Assembly: GCF_024626525.1 (NCBI RefSeq)
Contig: NZ_JANJGU010000007.1
Location: forward strand, 1-64,000
Origin: Lederbergia panacisoli
Lineage (GTDB): Bacteria > Bacillota > Bacilli > Bacillales > Bacillaceae_C
DNA length: 64,000 nucleotides
Direction of reading: 5' to 3'
Shown here: positions 7,195 to 15,000 of the stretch, piece by piece
Layout of the letters: each line of letters begins with the position of its first letter
How positions within the stretch are numbered: the first letter of the stretch is position 1
The notes under the pieces: generated by a model
What the model was told of the DNA's origin: nothing
Databases searched by the model: none
Seen by the model: only the letters and a program-made list of their open reading frames with translations
Program-made: the position numbers and the translations under genes

Positions 7195-8169
7195 TTGGAT
7201 AGTATAACAAAAACAAAACTCTCTAATGAAGACATAAATCAAATAACATTTGCAGCTTTCAGACACGGCCCGAAATTCATTGAAGAACTTAAGGGCGGCT
7301 TTTTTAACTCAGCTTATTTAATCACGTTTGAAGACGATGTGAAATATGTTTTAAAGGTAGCCCATTCAAGTGATATTAAAGTGCTGCGATCCGAAAAAAG
7401 CATTATGAAATCAGAGACAAAAGTTCTTGAATTTATTGCAAATAATACTAATATCCTCACTCCAATTGTGCTCCATACTAACTTTAACAAAGATCTAATC
7501 AATCATGATTACTTTTTCATGGAGTATGTTCCCGGCAAACCCTTAGATCAACTATATGACCATCTTTCTGAGGATGATTTTTTAAAAATCAGCCATCAAG
7601 TTGGGGCATACGCCAAGCAATTTCACAGTATGAAAGGAAATGCATTTGGATACACGTTTTCCGGTCATAAAGGATATAAAAAATGGGCGGATGCATTTAT
7701 TTCATTTATTGATGACTTAATTCTTGATGCACTGGATGGAGGTATTGAGCTTCCGATAAGTTTTGGAGAGTTGAGACAAGTGTTTTTGGATAAGCGTTCT
7801 ATCCTAGATACCGTTGCAACTCCTAGGTTTGTGCACCGCGATTTATGGTGGGGGAATATTTTTGTTGATCCTACTACTCTACAAGTCACTGGTATTGCGG
7901 ATTATGAAAGATCGCTCTACGGTGACCCTCTCCTAGACTTTATTTTCGGATTCGCTGAAGAAAACGAAGGATTCAAGAATGGATATGAAAGGGGAAGCTC
8001 GTTTTCCAAGGTTGAGCAATGTTTATTGAATCTGTACCAAATATACAACCTCCTTTTAATTATCATCGAAGCACATTATCGGAAATATCCTAATAACGAG
8101 GAAAATGAGCAGAAAGCTAGAACGATATTAATGGATGAGATTGAAAAAGCAAAGGCATGGTCATTGTAA
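7195..8169 (+). CDS. Aminoglycoside phosphotransferase-like (APH/choline kinase fold) protein
   Basis: A small-molecule kinase of about 325 aa. Visible elements are a glycine-rich start of the N-lobe (GGFFNSAYLITF), the ATP-binding lysine (VKYVLKVAH), the Brenner catalytic motif HRDLWWGNIF near residue 220, and the metal-binding IADYERSLYGDPLLDF. This fold covers aminoglycoside kinases, choline kinases and fructosamine kinases, so the substrate is uncertain. An ATG at 7186 sits one base after the AAAGGA ribosome site; the TTG at 7195 is better spaced and is my choice. The following propeller gene begins 23 bp after the stop, suggesting co-transcription. Confidence 0.82.
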   Translation: MDSITKTKLSNEDINQITFAAFRHGPKFIEELKGGFFNSAYLITFEDDVKYVLKVAHSSDIKVLRSEKSIMKSETKVLEFIANNTNILTPIVLHTNFNKDLINHDYFFMEYVPGKPLDQLYDHLSEDDFLKISHQVGAYAKQFHSMKGNAFGYTFSGHKGYKKWADAFISFIDDLILDALDGGIELPISFGELRQVFLDKRSILDTVATPRFVHRDLWWGNIFVDPTTLQVTGIADYERSLYGDPLLDFIFGFAEENEGFKNGYERGSSFSKVEQCLLNLYQIYNLLLIIIEAHYRKYPNNEENEQKARTILMDEIEKAKAWSL

Positions 8170-8192
8170 AAAAACGTTTTGGAGATGATGAC

Positions 8193-9209
8193 ATGACATC
8201 CGCATTATATTTTGTTGCTGGAAGGTCTATCTATGAAGTGAAAAAGATTGATTCTGTTTGGAGTCTAAACGAAATGAAGGTCCCCCATGAATTTTATTGT
8301 TTAGCGGTGGATTCCCTTCGACCAGAAAGGATGTATGGCGGAACTTTTAATAATGGTCTTTGGATCAGCAATAATGGTGGGATGAAATGGGAGCCAGCAG
8401 GAGCGGGGATATTTCACGATCGAGTATTAAGTGTTGCCGTTAGCCCGACTGAAATAATCAATGGATATAGTGTAGTTTGGACAGGAACGGAACCGAGCGA
8501 ACTGTTTCGTTCAGAAGATGGTGGAAAAACATGGAGTCATTTTCCCAAACTACTTGATTTGCCATCAAAACCTACTTGGCGCTTTCCGCCTCGCCCACAT
8601 ACCCATCATGTCCGTTTTATTCAACCGGATCTTCATGATGAGCGAAAGATTTACGTCGGAATTGAACTCGGTGGTGTGATGAAAAGTGAAGATAAAGGGA
8701 TAAGTTGGGAAGACCGTAAACCAGGATCACAATATGACTGTCATACATTGACGATGAATCCACTTGCTAAGGGTCGTATTTATGAGGCAGCAGGTGGTGG
8801 ATTTGCCGAATCTTTAGATGGCGGCAAAACATGGACAACGTTTAATGAAGGACTTGGTTCGGATACGTATCTTGTTGATATAGCTGTAGACCCTGCTAGT
8901 CCAGATACGATGATTGCTTCTGCAGCAAAAGGTGCATACTCTGCTTATGATCCCGAAAGGGCAAGTACCGTAATCGTGCGGCGTGAAAGTGGAAATCCTT
9001 GGGAGGTTATTAGTGATGGCTTGCCTGAACGAAATGGATCATCTATCTTTTCACTACTTTCTCACGAATCGGAGCCTGGGGTATTTTATGCTGTGAATAA
9101 TCTTGGTATTTTTCAATCGACCGACGCGGGAAAGAGTTGGAAGTGCTTGCCCGTTGAATGGCCTAATTCATTAAAAAAAGAGCGAGTTCATTGGTTTGTC
9201 GCAGTATAA
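8193..9209 (+). CDS. Asp-box (BNR) beta-propeller protein
   Basis: A 338-aa protein with at least five Asp-box motifs (SNNGGMKW, SEDGGKTW, SEDKGISW, SLDGGKTW, STDAGKSW) spread through its length. These are typical of sialidase/sortilin-type beta-propellers and photosystem-assembly-like repeat proteins. There is no signal peptide, so it is probably cytoplasmic. No catalytic set of a sialidase is recognisable, and the function is unknown. I start it at the ATG at 8193, which GGAG precedes by eight bases; a frame from 8157 would overlap the kinase gene and lacks a ribosome site. It sits between an APH-like kinase and a nucleotidyltransferase. Confidence 0.8.
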   Translation: MTSALYFVAGRSIYEVKKIDSVWSLNEMKVPHEFYCLAVDSLRPERMYGGTFNNGLWISNNGGMKWEPAGAGIFHDRVLSVAVSPTEIINGYSVVWTGTEPSELFRSEDGGKTWSHFPKLLDLPSKPTWRFPPRPHTHHVRFIQPDLHDERKIYVGIELGGVMKSEDKGISWEDRKPGSQYDCHTLTMNPLAKGRIYEAAGGGFAESLDGGKTWTTFNEGLGSDTYLVDIAVDPASPDTMIASAAKGAYSAYDPERASTVIVRRESGNPWEVISDGLPERNGSSIFSLLSHESEPGVFYAVNNLGIFQSTDAGKSWKCLPVEWPNSLKKERVHWFVAV

Positions 9210-9230
9210 GTTTACTAATAGGAGATAGTT

Positions 9231-10016
9231 ATGTATAAATGTGAGGATCGAACAAACTTATTAAATGAGATTACTAGATTTTCTAAAACGATAAGTGGTA
9301 TTCAAGGTCTATTATTAGTGGGTTCCGGTTCTAAAGGTTTCAGGGATGAGTTTTCTGATCTTGATCTGCTAGTAGTTGTTAAAAATAGCGAGGATGTTGT
9401 TCATATTCAGGATCTGCTTCGGGAACATATCAAACATCATTTTCTTGTGTTAAAGGAAAAGGTATATAGACATGAAGAAGATATTTTCGTGACCTGTTTC
9501 TTTTTCGACCATTTCCTAGAGCTAGATTTAGGTGTATGGTCGAAGTCAAAGCTTAGGGCTACAAAACCACATTGGAAGGTTATTTTCGACAGTGAGAACA
9601 ACGAGATTCAAAGACTGCTTAAGGAATCATTATCGTCCCGAAGTGTTTCTAATTTTAATGAAACTGTAAAGGATTCCTTAAGTTTTATTTGGCAATTTTT
9701 CCGAAGCGCAGCAGTAGCCTTGAAACGCAAGCAATACATCAAGGCATTAAAAGACATTGATTTCATCCGTGACCAAATTATCCATTTTTTATGCCTGCAA
9801 AATGGTGTTAACGATGATTTTGAAAAAAGCATAGACAAGATAGATAGTCCATTTTTATCAAAACTAAAAAGAACCTATGAAGTAAAAATGAATGATGAAA
9901 GTATCGAAAAGGTTCTTTTAGAAATGATGGATCTATATTTTGATGTAATTAGTGATGTGGGTAATCAAGATAAAAAGATGATTCAACAATTTTTATATGA
10001 AATGCTAGAGATGTAA
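9231..10016 (+). CDS. Nucleotidyltransferase-domain protein
   Basis: A 261-aa protein with an N-terminal polymerase-beta-type nucleotidyltransferase motif (VGSGSKGFRDEFSDLDLLVVV at residues 31-51): the GS signature and the DLD pair that binds magnesium. A third acidic position is likely in HFLELDLGVWS. The C-terminal half is helical. The fold is shared by aminoglycoside adenylyltransferases such as AadK and by other NTases, so antibiotic modification is possible but not shown. It follows the propeller gene by 21 bp with a GGAG ribosome site. Its 3' end overlaps the convergent ANT-like gene by 12 bases. Confidence 0.8.
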   Translation: MYKCEDRTNLLNEITRFSKTISGIQGLLLVGSGSKGFRDEFSDLDLLVVVKNSEDVVHIQDLLREHIKHHFLVLKEKVYRHEEDIFVTCFFFDHFLELDLGVWSKSKLRATKPHWKVIFDSENNEIQRLLKESLSSRSVSNFNETVKDSLSFIWQFFRSAAVALKRKQYIKALKDIDFIRDQIIHFLCLQNGVNDDFEKSIDKIDSPFLSKLKRTYEVKMNDESIEKVLLEMMDLYFDVISDVGNQDKKMIQQFLYEMLEM

Positions 10017-10832
10017 AAGCTTTTCTCGAGCATAATCTCTTAAGGCGAGCAGCTTGGATGGATTCCATTCCCTGCCGCCTGTTTTTTGCTGCTCTTTACT
10101 TACCTTTTCTGGTGAACGATACACATTGAGAGCTTCCAGAATAAGCGGCTGAAATTCTTGGGGTAAATGAAGAAGTCCCCACTCTCCACCTTCGTCTTTA
10201 CTGTGGACAGTCTGGTTGTTTTCGCTAACCAATTGAAACACGCGGCAAATATTTAAAATACTATAATATGGTGATTCTTGAATGTTATCATTTTCAAGAA
10301 TCCACTCAAGATCGTCAATGACTGAATCCATAAAAGACTGCCATGGATATTGACCAAAGATCTCTTGGATTGGCTGCCCGTACAAACAAACCCCGCGCTG
10401 ATTTATATATGTCAAATGTGAAGGAAGATCAGAATCCGTAACCTCTTTACTATAGTCCACCTCATTATTTAATATGCTCTCGGCCCATTGGGAGCTATAA
10501 TGCAGTTCATATGGAGTTGGCACAGGTACTTGTTCTGCCACTTCTTTTGTAATGATACTTAATTCAATATCGCCTAATATCGGTCTTTTTTTTGACTCCA
10601 ATGCGATAGCAGTTCCTACACGATATGCCATTTCACTTTCCAGCCTATGATCAACGACAACAATGATATCAATATCACTTTTAGGGCGATAAAAGCTCCC
10701 CATTGCCAAAGACCCGTGAAGATAAATGCCAACCAGATTATTCCCCAGCTCCTGTTTGATTTTTTCTGTCAATGTTATAACGAACAATTTTATATCTTCG
10801 TCACAGTTAGACCAAGATTGTGGACGGTTCAT
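10005..10832 (-). CDS. AadA/ANT(9)-like aminoglycoside adenylyltransferase
   Basis: A 275-aa protein with the nucleotidyltransferase motif GIYLHGSLAMGSFYRPKSDI followed by DIIVVVD, and a C-terminal helical domain of the DUF4111 type (WGLLHLPQEFQPLILEALNV) as found in the streptomycin/spectinomycin adenylyltransferases AadA and ANT(9). It would transfer AMP from ATP to a hydroxyl of the drug, but chromosomal Bacillales homologues vary in activity. The start is the ATG at 10832, with AAAGGAG seven bases upstream; an in-frame codon at 10871 lacks support. Its upstream region carries the higher-order repeat array and four palindrome copies. Confidence 0.82.
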   Translation of the reverse strand: MNRPQSWSNCDEDIKLFVITLTEKIKQELGNNLVGIYLHGSLAMGSFYRPKSDIDIIVVVDHRLESEMAYRVGTAIALESKKRPILGDIELSIITKEVAEQVPVPTPYELHYSSQWAESILNNEVDYSKEVTDSDLPSHLTYINQRGVCLYGQPIQEIFGQYPWQSFMDSVIDDLEWILENDNIQESPYYSILNICRVFQLVSENNQTVHSKDEGGEWGLLHLPQEFQPLILEALNVYRSPEKVSKEQQKTGGREWNPSKLLALRDYAREKLLHL

Positions 10833-10976
10833 TTGTGTTTCTCCTTTACATATTAAAATATTACTTATCATACGAGAGTTATGAGTCCTTATCCGAGAGT
10901 TATGAGCATTATACGGGAGTATTTAAGATTATACGGGAGTATCTGGGTGTTATGCGGGAGTGACATCTCTTTTGTT

Positions 10977-10994
10977 TATTCAAACGTTTGATTA
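10977..10994. repeat. Palindrome core, copy 3 (one mismatch)
   Basis: TATTCAAACGTTTGATTA, one mismatch from the perfect palindrome, inside the first 152-bp repeat unit. Confidence 0.8.
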
Positions 10995-11127
10995 GGATTG
11001 GATTCTCTAAAATATACCTATACGCGAGTTATAAATCTTTATCCGGGAGTTATGCCACATTATACGGGAGTATTTAAGATTATACGAGAGTATCAATGTG
11101 TTATGCGGGAGTGACTTCTCTTTTGTT

Positions 11128-11145
11128 TAATCAAACGTTTGATTA
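11128..11145. repeat. Palindrome core, copy 4
   Basis: Perfect TAATCAAACGTTTGATTA inside the second 152-bp repeat unit, at the same relative place as copy 3. Confidence 0.85.
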
Positions 11146-11333
11146 GGATTGGTATTCTCTAAAATATACCTATACGCGAGTTATAAATCTTTATCCGGGA
11201 GTTATGCCACATTATACGGGAGTATTTAAGATTATACGAGAGTATCAGGATGTTATACGGGAGTAACATCTCATTTGATAAGATGGTTAAATCGCTTTCC
11301 TATAAATCTACCAATTGATCATCTGTTCACAAT

Positions 11334-11353
11334 TTAATCAAACGTTTGATTAA
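11334..11353. repeat. Palindrome core, copy 5
   Basis: Perfect 20-bp TTAATCAAACGTTTGATTAA, outside the 152-bp repeats and with unrelated flanks, so the core is conserved on its own. Confidence 0.85.
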
Positions 11354-11396
11354 TAGAGAGCGCCCGCTATATCGCCTGTCGACCACTGTTTCAGTT

Positions 11397-11414
11397 TAAT
11401 CAAACGTTTGATTA
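11397..11414. repeat. Palindrome core, copy 6
   Basis: Perfect 18-bp TAATCAAACGTTTGATTA, 21 bp past the stop codon of the GNAT gene. Centre-to-centre distance from copy 5 is about 62 bp. Confidence 0.85.
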
Positions 11415-11435
11415 GATGTTTGTTCGGTTTAAAAA

Positions 11436-11942
11436 TTACGATATTAATGTTTTTGTTAAATATAATGCTACATCATCATCAATTGTAATTTGGTCCCCGT
11501 AAGTCAAGAATTTCCCATTTTGAGAAATGCCTAATCCGTCCGGAATATATCCCCTTTTTACATAAAGTCTTTGGGCGGCTCCGTAATCACGAGTAAGCCC
11601 GAAACCGATCCCTATACGATCACACTTTTCACTTACGAGTCTTTCTGCTTCGTCCATAAGGGCTGTGGCAATCCCGTTTTTTTGATATTTCATTAATACA
11701 TTTAAATCTACTATTTCTGGAATGCCCACAGAAAAGAACGGCTCATAATCAGATTTCCATCTAATTGTTAAGTACCCTGCAAAATGATTGTTGTACTCAG
11801 CCACAACAACTTCTCTAGTTCCTTCCTCTTGCTCTAATAAATATCTTTCATATTGCGATACGGGTTTGTTCCAACCTTGTTCTGCAAATGCCTTTGAAAT
11901 CGTCCCGCAATCATCTTTCATTAAATCTCTAATTTTCACCAT
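11436..11942 (-). CDS. GNAT-family N-acetyltransferase
   Basis: A 168-aa acetyltransferase. The acetyl-CoA binding motif A is seen as IVDLNVLMKYQKNGIATALM, and motif B as YGAAQRLYVKRGYIPDGLG. The substrate is unknown. I choose the ATG at 11942, preceded by a G-rich ribosome site, giving MVKIRDL; an in-frame ATG at 11969 would overlap the deacetylase gene by four bases and is also possible. It is read after the polysaccharide deacetylase gene on the same strand. Confidence 0.83.
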   Translation of the reverse strand: MVKIRDLMKDDCGTISKAFAEQGWNKPVSQYERYLLEQEEGTREVVVAEYNNHFAGYLTIRWKSDYEPFFSVGIPEIVDLNVLMKYQKNGIATALMDEAERLVSEKCDRIGIGFGLTRDYGAAQRLYVKRGYIPDGLGISQNGKFLTYGDQITIDDDVALYLTKTLIS

Positions 11943-11965
11943 TGATCCATGCCCCCATTTCAATA

Positions 11966-13234
11966 TCATTGATAAGCCTTTATATTTAACAGCGTTTCTA
12001 AATCCACTATTTCAAAGTTCATTTTTTCCAATGCTTCAATCACTAATGGAAGTGCCTTTTCTGTTTCAATTTTATCTGAGTCTGAATGCATTAATATGAT
12101 ATCGCCATTGCGAACATTTTCCACGACATTTTTGACGATGTTTTCCGCCTCCCTTTGTGACCAGTCGAGAGTGTCGATGGACCAGAGAACAATAGAATAT
12201 CCCTGTTCTCCTGCAATGGAGACTACTTGATTATTTGTATCTCCATAAGGTGTACGCAATATCGCGGGCTTCCTTCCTACCACGGATTGAATTGCCTTAC
12301 CAGCCCCTGCTAATTCGTTTTCAACGTCTACTTTTCCTAACTTTGTTAGTTCTACATGGTTATAACTATGGCTTAAAACTAAATGCCCGCTCTCATAAGC
12401 TTGCTTTACCACCTCTGGATAACGCATTACATTACTCCCTAAAAAGAAAAAACTCCCTTTTACATTGTAATCATTCAATATATGAATAATCGCAGGGGTA
12501 ATCGTATCGTCAGGTCCGTCATCGAAAGTCAAAGCGACCCTCTTTTTATTTGGACCATTTAAATAAACACTTTGATGTTCTGTAGAAAAGCTTTTAATTT
12601 GAGCACGCCAAGCTTGCATACTTTTCCAAGCTTTGTCGGTTAATTGATTCGAGTTTCCTTTTATATCGAGAACGTATTGCTCAGCTTCGGCGCGAACAGG
12701 GTTATAAATTGAAATATGATCGACACTCTTAGTTTTATTGGAGAAAATTAATTTCAGCTCAATCTGCTGCTTCAATTCATACACATAAATACTGTCTTGA
12801 TCATTTAATCTAATGTCTTTTGGCTGCCCTAGTTTATCTTCAACTTTTTCTATCGTTAATTCATGTAAATTAGGACCATAAGAACGCACATCATAAATTT
12901 CACCATCTTGATTAAATCCGATGACAGTCTGTTTTTCACTATAAGTCGCATAAGAACCACCTGCCACTTGGTCAACATGATCAGGCTTTCCCCACTCAGA
13001 CTTCACCTGCTGGATCGAACTATCAAACACATTGAATGGTGAATGAACCACCATTCCTTTATCAGCCCATTTCATGATTCGATCTAACTCAATGGAAGAA
13101 GGGGAATCTTCTTTAGGATATAAATCAATGCTACTCTGCGGTAAATCTTCTGTCGGCAAAGATTTATTCGCATCACAAGCTGATAAAATAGTAAATATGA
13201 GTAAAAGCAGTACTAGTATTAAGCTAGCATACAT
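11966..13234 (-). CDS. Polysaccharide deacetylase lipoprotein with DUF4309-like N-terminal domain
   Basis: A 422-aa lipoprotein with a signal ending in the lipobox LSAC (Cys about residue 19). Residues 60-180 resemble the DUF4309/YjgB-type domain (GKPDHVDQVAGGSYATYS, EDKLGQPKDIRLND). Residues 225-415 are a NodB polysaccharide deacetylase: LTFDDGPDD (catalytic base and metal Asp), HSYNH (metal ligands), RTPYGDTN and WSIDTLDW. The enzyme probably removes acetyl groups from peptidoglycan GlcNAc or MurNAc on the outer face of the membrane, which raises lysozyme resistance. The ribosome site GGAGG precedes the ATG at 13234. Confidence 0.9.
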   Translation of the reverse strand: MYASLILVLLLLIFTILSACDANKSLPTEDLPQSSIDLYPKEDSPSSIELDRIMKWADKGMVVHSPFNVFDSSIQQVKSEWGKPDHVDQVAGGSYATYSEKQTVIGFNQDGEIYDVRSYGPNLHELTIEKVEDKLGQPKDIRLNDQDSIYVYELKQQIELKLIFSNKTKSVDHISIYNPVRAEAEQYVLDIKGNSNQLTDKAWKSMQAWRAQIKSFSTEHQSVYLNGPNKKRVALTFDDGPDDTITPAIIHILNDYNVKGSFFFLGSNVMRYPEVVKQAYESGHLVLSHSYNHVELTKLGKVDVENELAGAGKAIQSVVGRKPAILRTPYGDTNNQVVSIAGEQGYSIVLWSIDTLDWSQREAENIVKNVVENVRNGDIILMHSDSDKIETEKALPLVIEALEKMNFEIVDLETLLNIKAYQ

Positions 13235-13256
13235 ATTACCGCCTCCAGATTTTTTA

Positions 13257-13285
13257 TAGACAATGTATTCGCTATTGATTGTCTA
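13257..13285. promoter_or_regulatory. Inverted repeat upstream of the deacetylase gene
   Basis: Perfect 8-bp arms TAGACAAT and ATTGTCTA separated by 13 bases, 23 bp upstream of the deacetylase start. It could be an operator or a 5' leader hairpin; nothing in the sequence says which. Confidence 0.4.
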
Positions 13286-13393
13286 TTTCCTGCTTTATGA
13301 TAGAACCCATAGCTTTTTAATTTAATTTATCCGGGAGGAAAATCATTATGCTTTAAAGAAATATTAAGAAAATAATAAACAAGAGGTGCCAAT

Positions 13394-13780
13394 ATGATAG
13401 TTAACTTTTTAGGAGCTGTATTTTTAAGAGTTAGTAACTTAGAAGATTCTATACCATTCTATTCAGATGCACTGGGTCTCAAGCTTCGCGATGTCGAACG
13501 ATGGAAAGACGGCAGAGGCGCAAATTATATTATTAATGAGAATTCACCCATTCTTACGTTAATTGAAACGAAGGATAATTTGCATATATTCCAACAACCT
13601 GTATTTAATCTGAATTGCAACGACGTTTTAGGTATTTACGAGCGACTAACGAGTCAAGGATATAAGGTGGGCGAAATTAATAAATGGTCTTCTGAGATGA
13701 ATGATCATATCGACTTTGATGTTTATGATCCTGATGGGAATCCAATCAATTTAATAGAATGGCGGAAGAAAAGCTACTAA
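13394..13780 (+). CDS. VOC-family (glyoxalase/bleomycin-resistance fold) protein
   Basis: A 128-aa single-domain protein of the vicinal oxygen chelate superfamily, with the start pattern VFLRVSNLEDSIPFYSDALG and the end pattern DFDVYDPDGNPINLIEW, including a metal-ligand Glu. Members include glyoxalases, dioxygenases and drug-binding proteins; this one cannot be assigned a substrate. The ribosome site AGAGGTG precedes the ATG. It stands alone on the plus strand. Confidence 0.85.
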   Translation: MIVNFLGAVFLRVSNLEDSIPFYSDALGLKLRDVERWKDGRGANYIINENSPILTLIETKDNLHIFQQPVFNLNCNDVLGIYERLTSQGYKVGEINKWSSEMNDHIDFDVYDPDGNPINLIEWRKKSY

Positions 13781-13854
13781 AAATACATTAATGACTATTG
13801 AAAAACATTCAGGTAAAATAAGGATAAATAATCCAATAAGGAGTTGGCCCCATC

Positions 13855-14175
13855 ATGATAATCGTCACAACTGAAAATATCTCAAATTATAAAATTAAAG
13901 AAGTTAAAGGTCCTGTTTTTGGCTTAACTGTTAGAGCGCGCGGTCTTGGTAAAGATATCGTTGCTGCTTTAAAAGGGTTAGTCGGCGGAGAAATTAATCA
14001 ATATACGGAAATGTTGGAAGATGCACGAAAACAAGCAATGGATCGGATGGTTGAAAATGCAAAAGTAATGGGTGCAAATGCTATTATTATGATGCGATTT
14101 GATTCAGGCGAAATTGGTCAAAACATGAGTGAAATCGTCGCATACGGAACAGCTGTCGTTGCTGAAGAGGAATAA
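13855..14175 (+). CDS. YbjQ-family (UPF0145) protein
   Basis: A 106-aa protein matching the YbjQ/UPF0145 family (heavy-metal-binding domain superfamily): IVTTENISNYKIKEVKGPVF at the start, then a repeated Met/Ala/Asn-rich helix (RMVENAKVMGANAIIMMRFD). The family forms small oligomeric rings with no settled function. It is followed after five bases by a 74-aa membrane protein, so the two form an operon ending at the terminator at 14420-14455. Confidence 0.88.
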   Translation: MIIVTTENISNYKIKEVKGPVFGLTVRARGLGKDIVAALKGLVGGEINQYTEMLEDARKQAMDRMVENAKVMGANAIIMMRFDSGEIGQNMSEIVAYGTAVVAEEE

Positions 14176-14180
14176 ATAGA

Positions 14181-14405
14181 ATGAAATGGTTTCTTGGATT
14201 TTACGGTTTGCAGATTATCGCAGCTATTATTTTAATTTTTGGTTCATGGTTTATTTGGGATCGCCGTTTTAAAACAAAGCACGGCCAAAAAGTTCCTGAG
14301 GGTTTTGTCCGCACAAAGGAAGTTTCAATTGATCCAACAACCCAAAAAAGACTGGTCGTTTATTTTAATCCCGATACCGGGGAAAGATTTTATAAGGAAG
14401 AGTAG
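14181..14405 (+). CDS. Small single-pass membrane protein
   Basis: A 74-aa protein not recognised as a named family. Residues 4-27 form one transmembrane helix, followed by a basic cytoplasmic tail (RRFKTKHGQKVPEGFVRTKE) with a strand-rich end. The five-base spacing behind the YbjQ-like gene indicates translational coupling and a shared role. A conserved hypothetical annotation is the most that can be said. Confidence 0.75.
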   Translation: MKWFLGFYGLQIIAAIILIFGSWFIWDRRFKTKHGQKVPEGFVRTKEVSIDPTTQKRLVVYFNPDTGERFYKEE

Positions 14406-14419
14406 CGTTTTTTGCATCA

Positions 14420-14455
14420 AAGCACATTTTTAAAAACCCTAAAAATGTGCTTTTT
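14420..14455. terminator. Bidirectional terminator
   Basis: AAGCACATTTTTA pairs with TAAAAATGTGCTT and is followed by Ts on the plus strand. It lies between two convergent transcription units (YbjQ operon and the 14460-14885 gene) and may serve both. Confidence 0.85.
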
Positions 14456-14459
14456 AATA

Positions 14460-14885
14460 TTAATTTGGACTTACGGATTCCAAAAACTCATCTATACTCT
14501 CGGGAAATGATGGTCCTTCAACAATATCAAAATATATACCGTCTATTTCCATAGGATTATTAAAAGTAATACTCGTCAATTTTTCCCCGCCTTTATATAA
14601 ATCAGCTCTATGAATCCATCCCTTTGCATCTTCATGAAGCTTTTCTTTTTTTATTATGTAACGATTCAAAAGCTTCTCGAATTCTACTAACTTCTGTTTT
14701 TCTTTAATGGTGTAAGGCGGTTTATTCCCTTTGCCATCATAAAATACGATCTTTGTAACCTCACTATACTTCAGATTTGCGACTTCGCTTATCTTTTTTT
14801 CTTTATATTGCAATACCTTATATCCGAATAAAAAAGCTCCAAAAAATGTAATGGTAAAGACGATTAATGAAATTTTTTTGACCAT
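14460..14885 (-). CDS. Hypothetical membrane-anchored protein
   Basis: A 141-aa protein, not recognised. Residues 5-22 are a hydrophobic anchor or signal segment without a lipobox. The rest is a soluble extracytoplasmic domain with alternating strands (TKIVFYDGKGNKPPYTIKE, then LTSITFNNPMEIDGIYFDIV). It stands alone on the minus strand. I see no catalytic motif. Confidence 0.7.
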   Translation of the reverse strand: MVKKISLIVFTITFFGAFLFGYKVLQYKEKKISEVANLKYSEVTKIVFYDGKGNKPPYTIKEKQKLVEFEKLLNRYIIKKEKLHEDAKGWIHRADLYKGGEKLTSITFNNPMEIDGIYFDIVEGPSFPESIDEFLESVSPN

Positions 14886-14954
14886 CCTAACCCCTCCCCA
14901 ATTATAAAGACGAAAATTCTTGGGGCTATGTTACACTAACTTACACATATATAA

Positions 14955-14980
14955 ATAACCTTGCCACTTGGACAAGGTAG
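14955..14980 (-). terminator. Weak terminator after the patatin gene
   Basis: Seven-bp stem CCTTGTC with GGCAAGG (one G-U pair), five-base loop and the T-rich tail TTATTTATAT on the minus strand, 20 bp after the patatin stop. Confidence 0.5.
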
Positions 14981-15000
14981 AGTTTAACGCCACCAAAATT

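Larger units (their letters stand above)
10870..11274. repeat. Higher-order tandem array of a 20-bp unit
   Basis: Fifteen degenerate copies of a roughly 20-bp unit beginning TATACGGGAGT. They are arranged in three blocks of five, and the second and third copies of the larger unit (10950-11101 and 11102-11253) are almost identical with a 152-bp period. Several units contain ATACGGGAGTAT, which as RNA would be a small hairpin with a GGGA (GNRA-type) loop. Each 152-bp unit carries one TAATCAAACGTTTGATTA palindrome. No protein is encoded. This fills the 600-bp gap between the ANT-like and GNAT genes. Confidence 0.88.

Noticed and set aside
10870-11274. CRISPR array
   Set aside because: Unit length and spacing are too short, intervening sequences repeat in higher-order blocks, and no cas genes are near.
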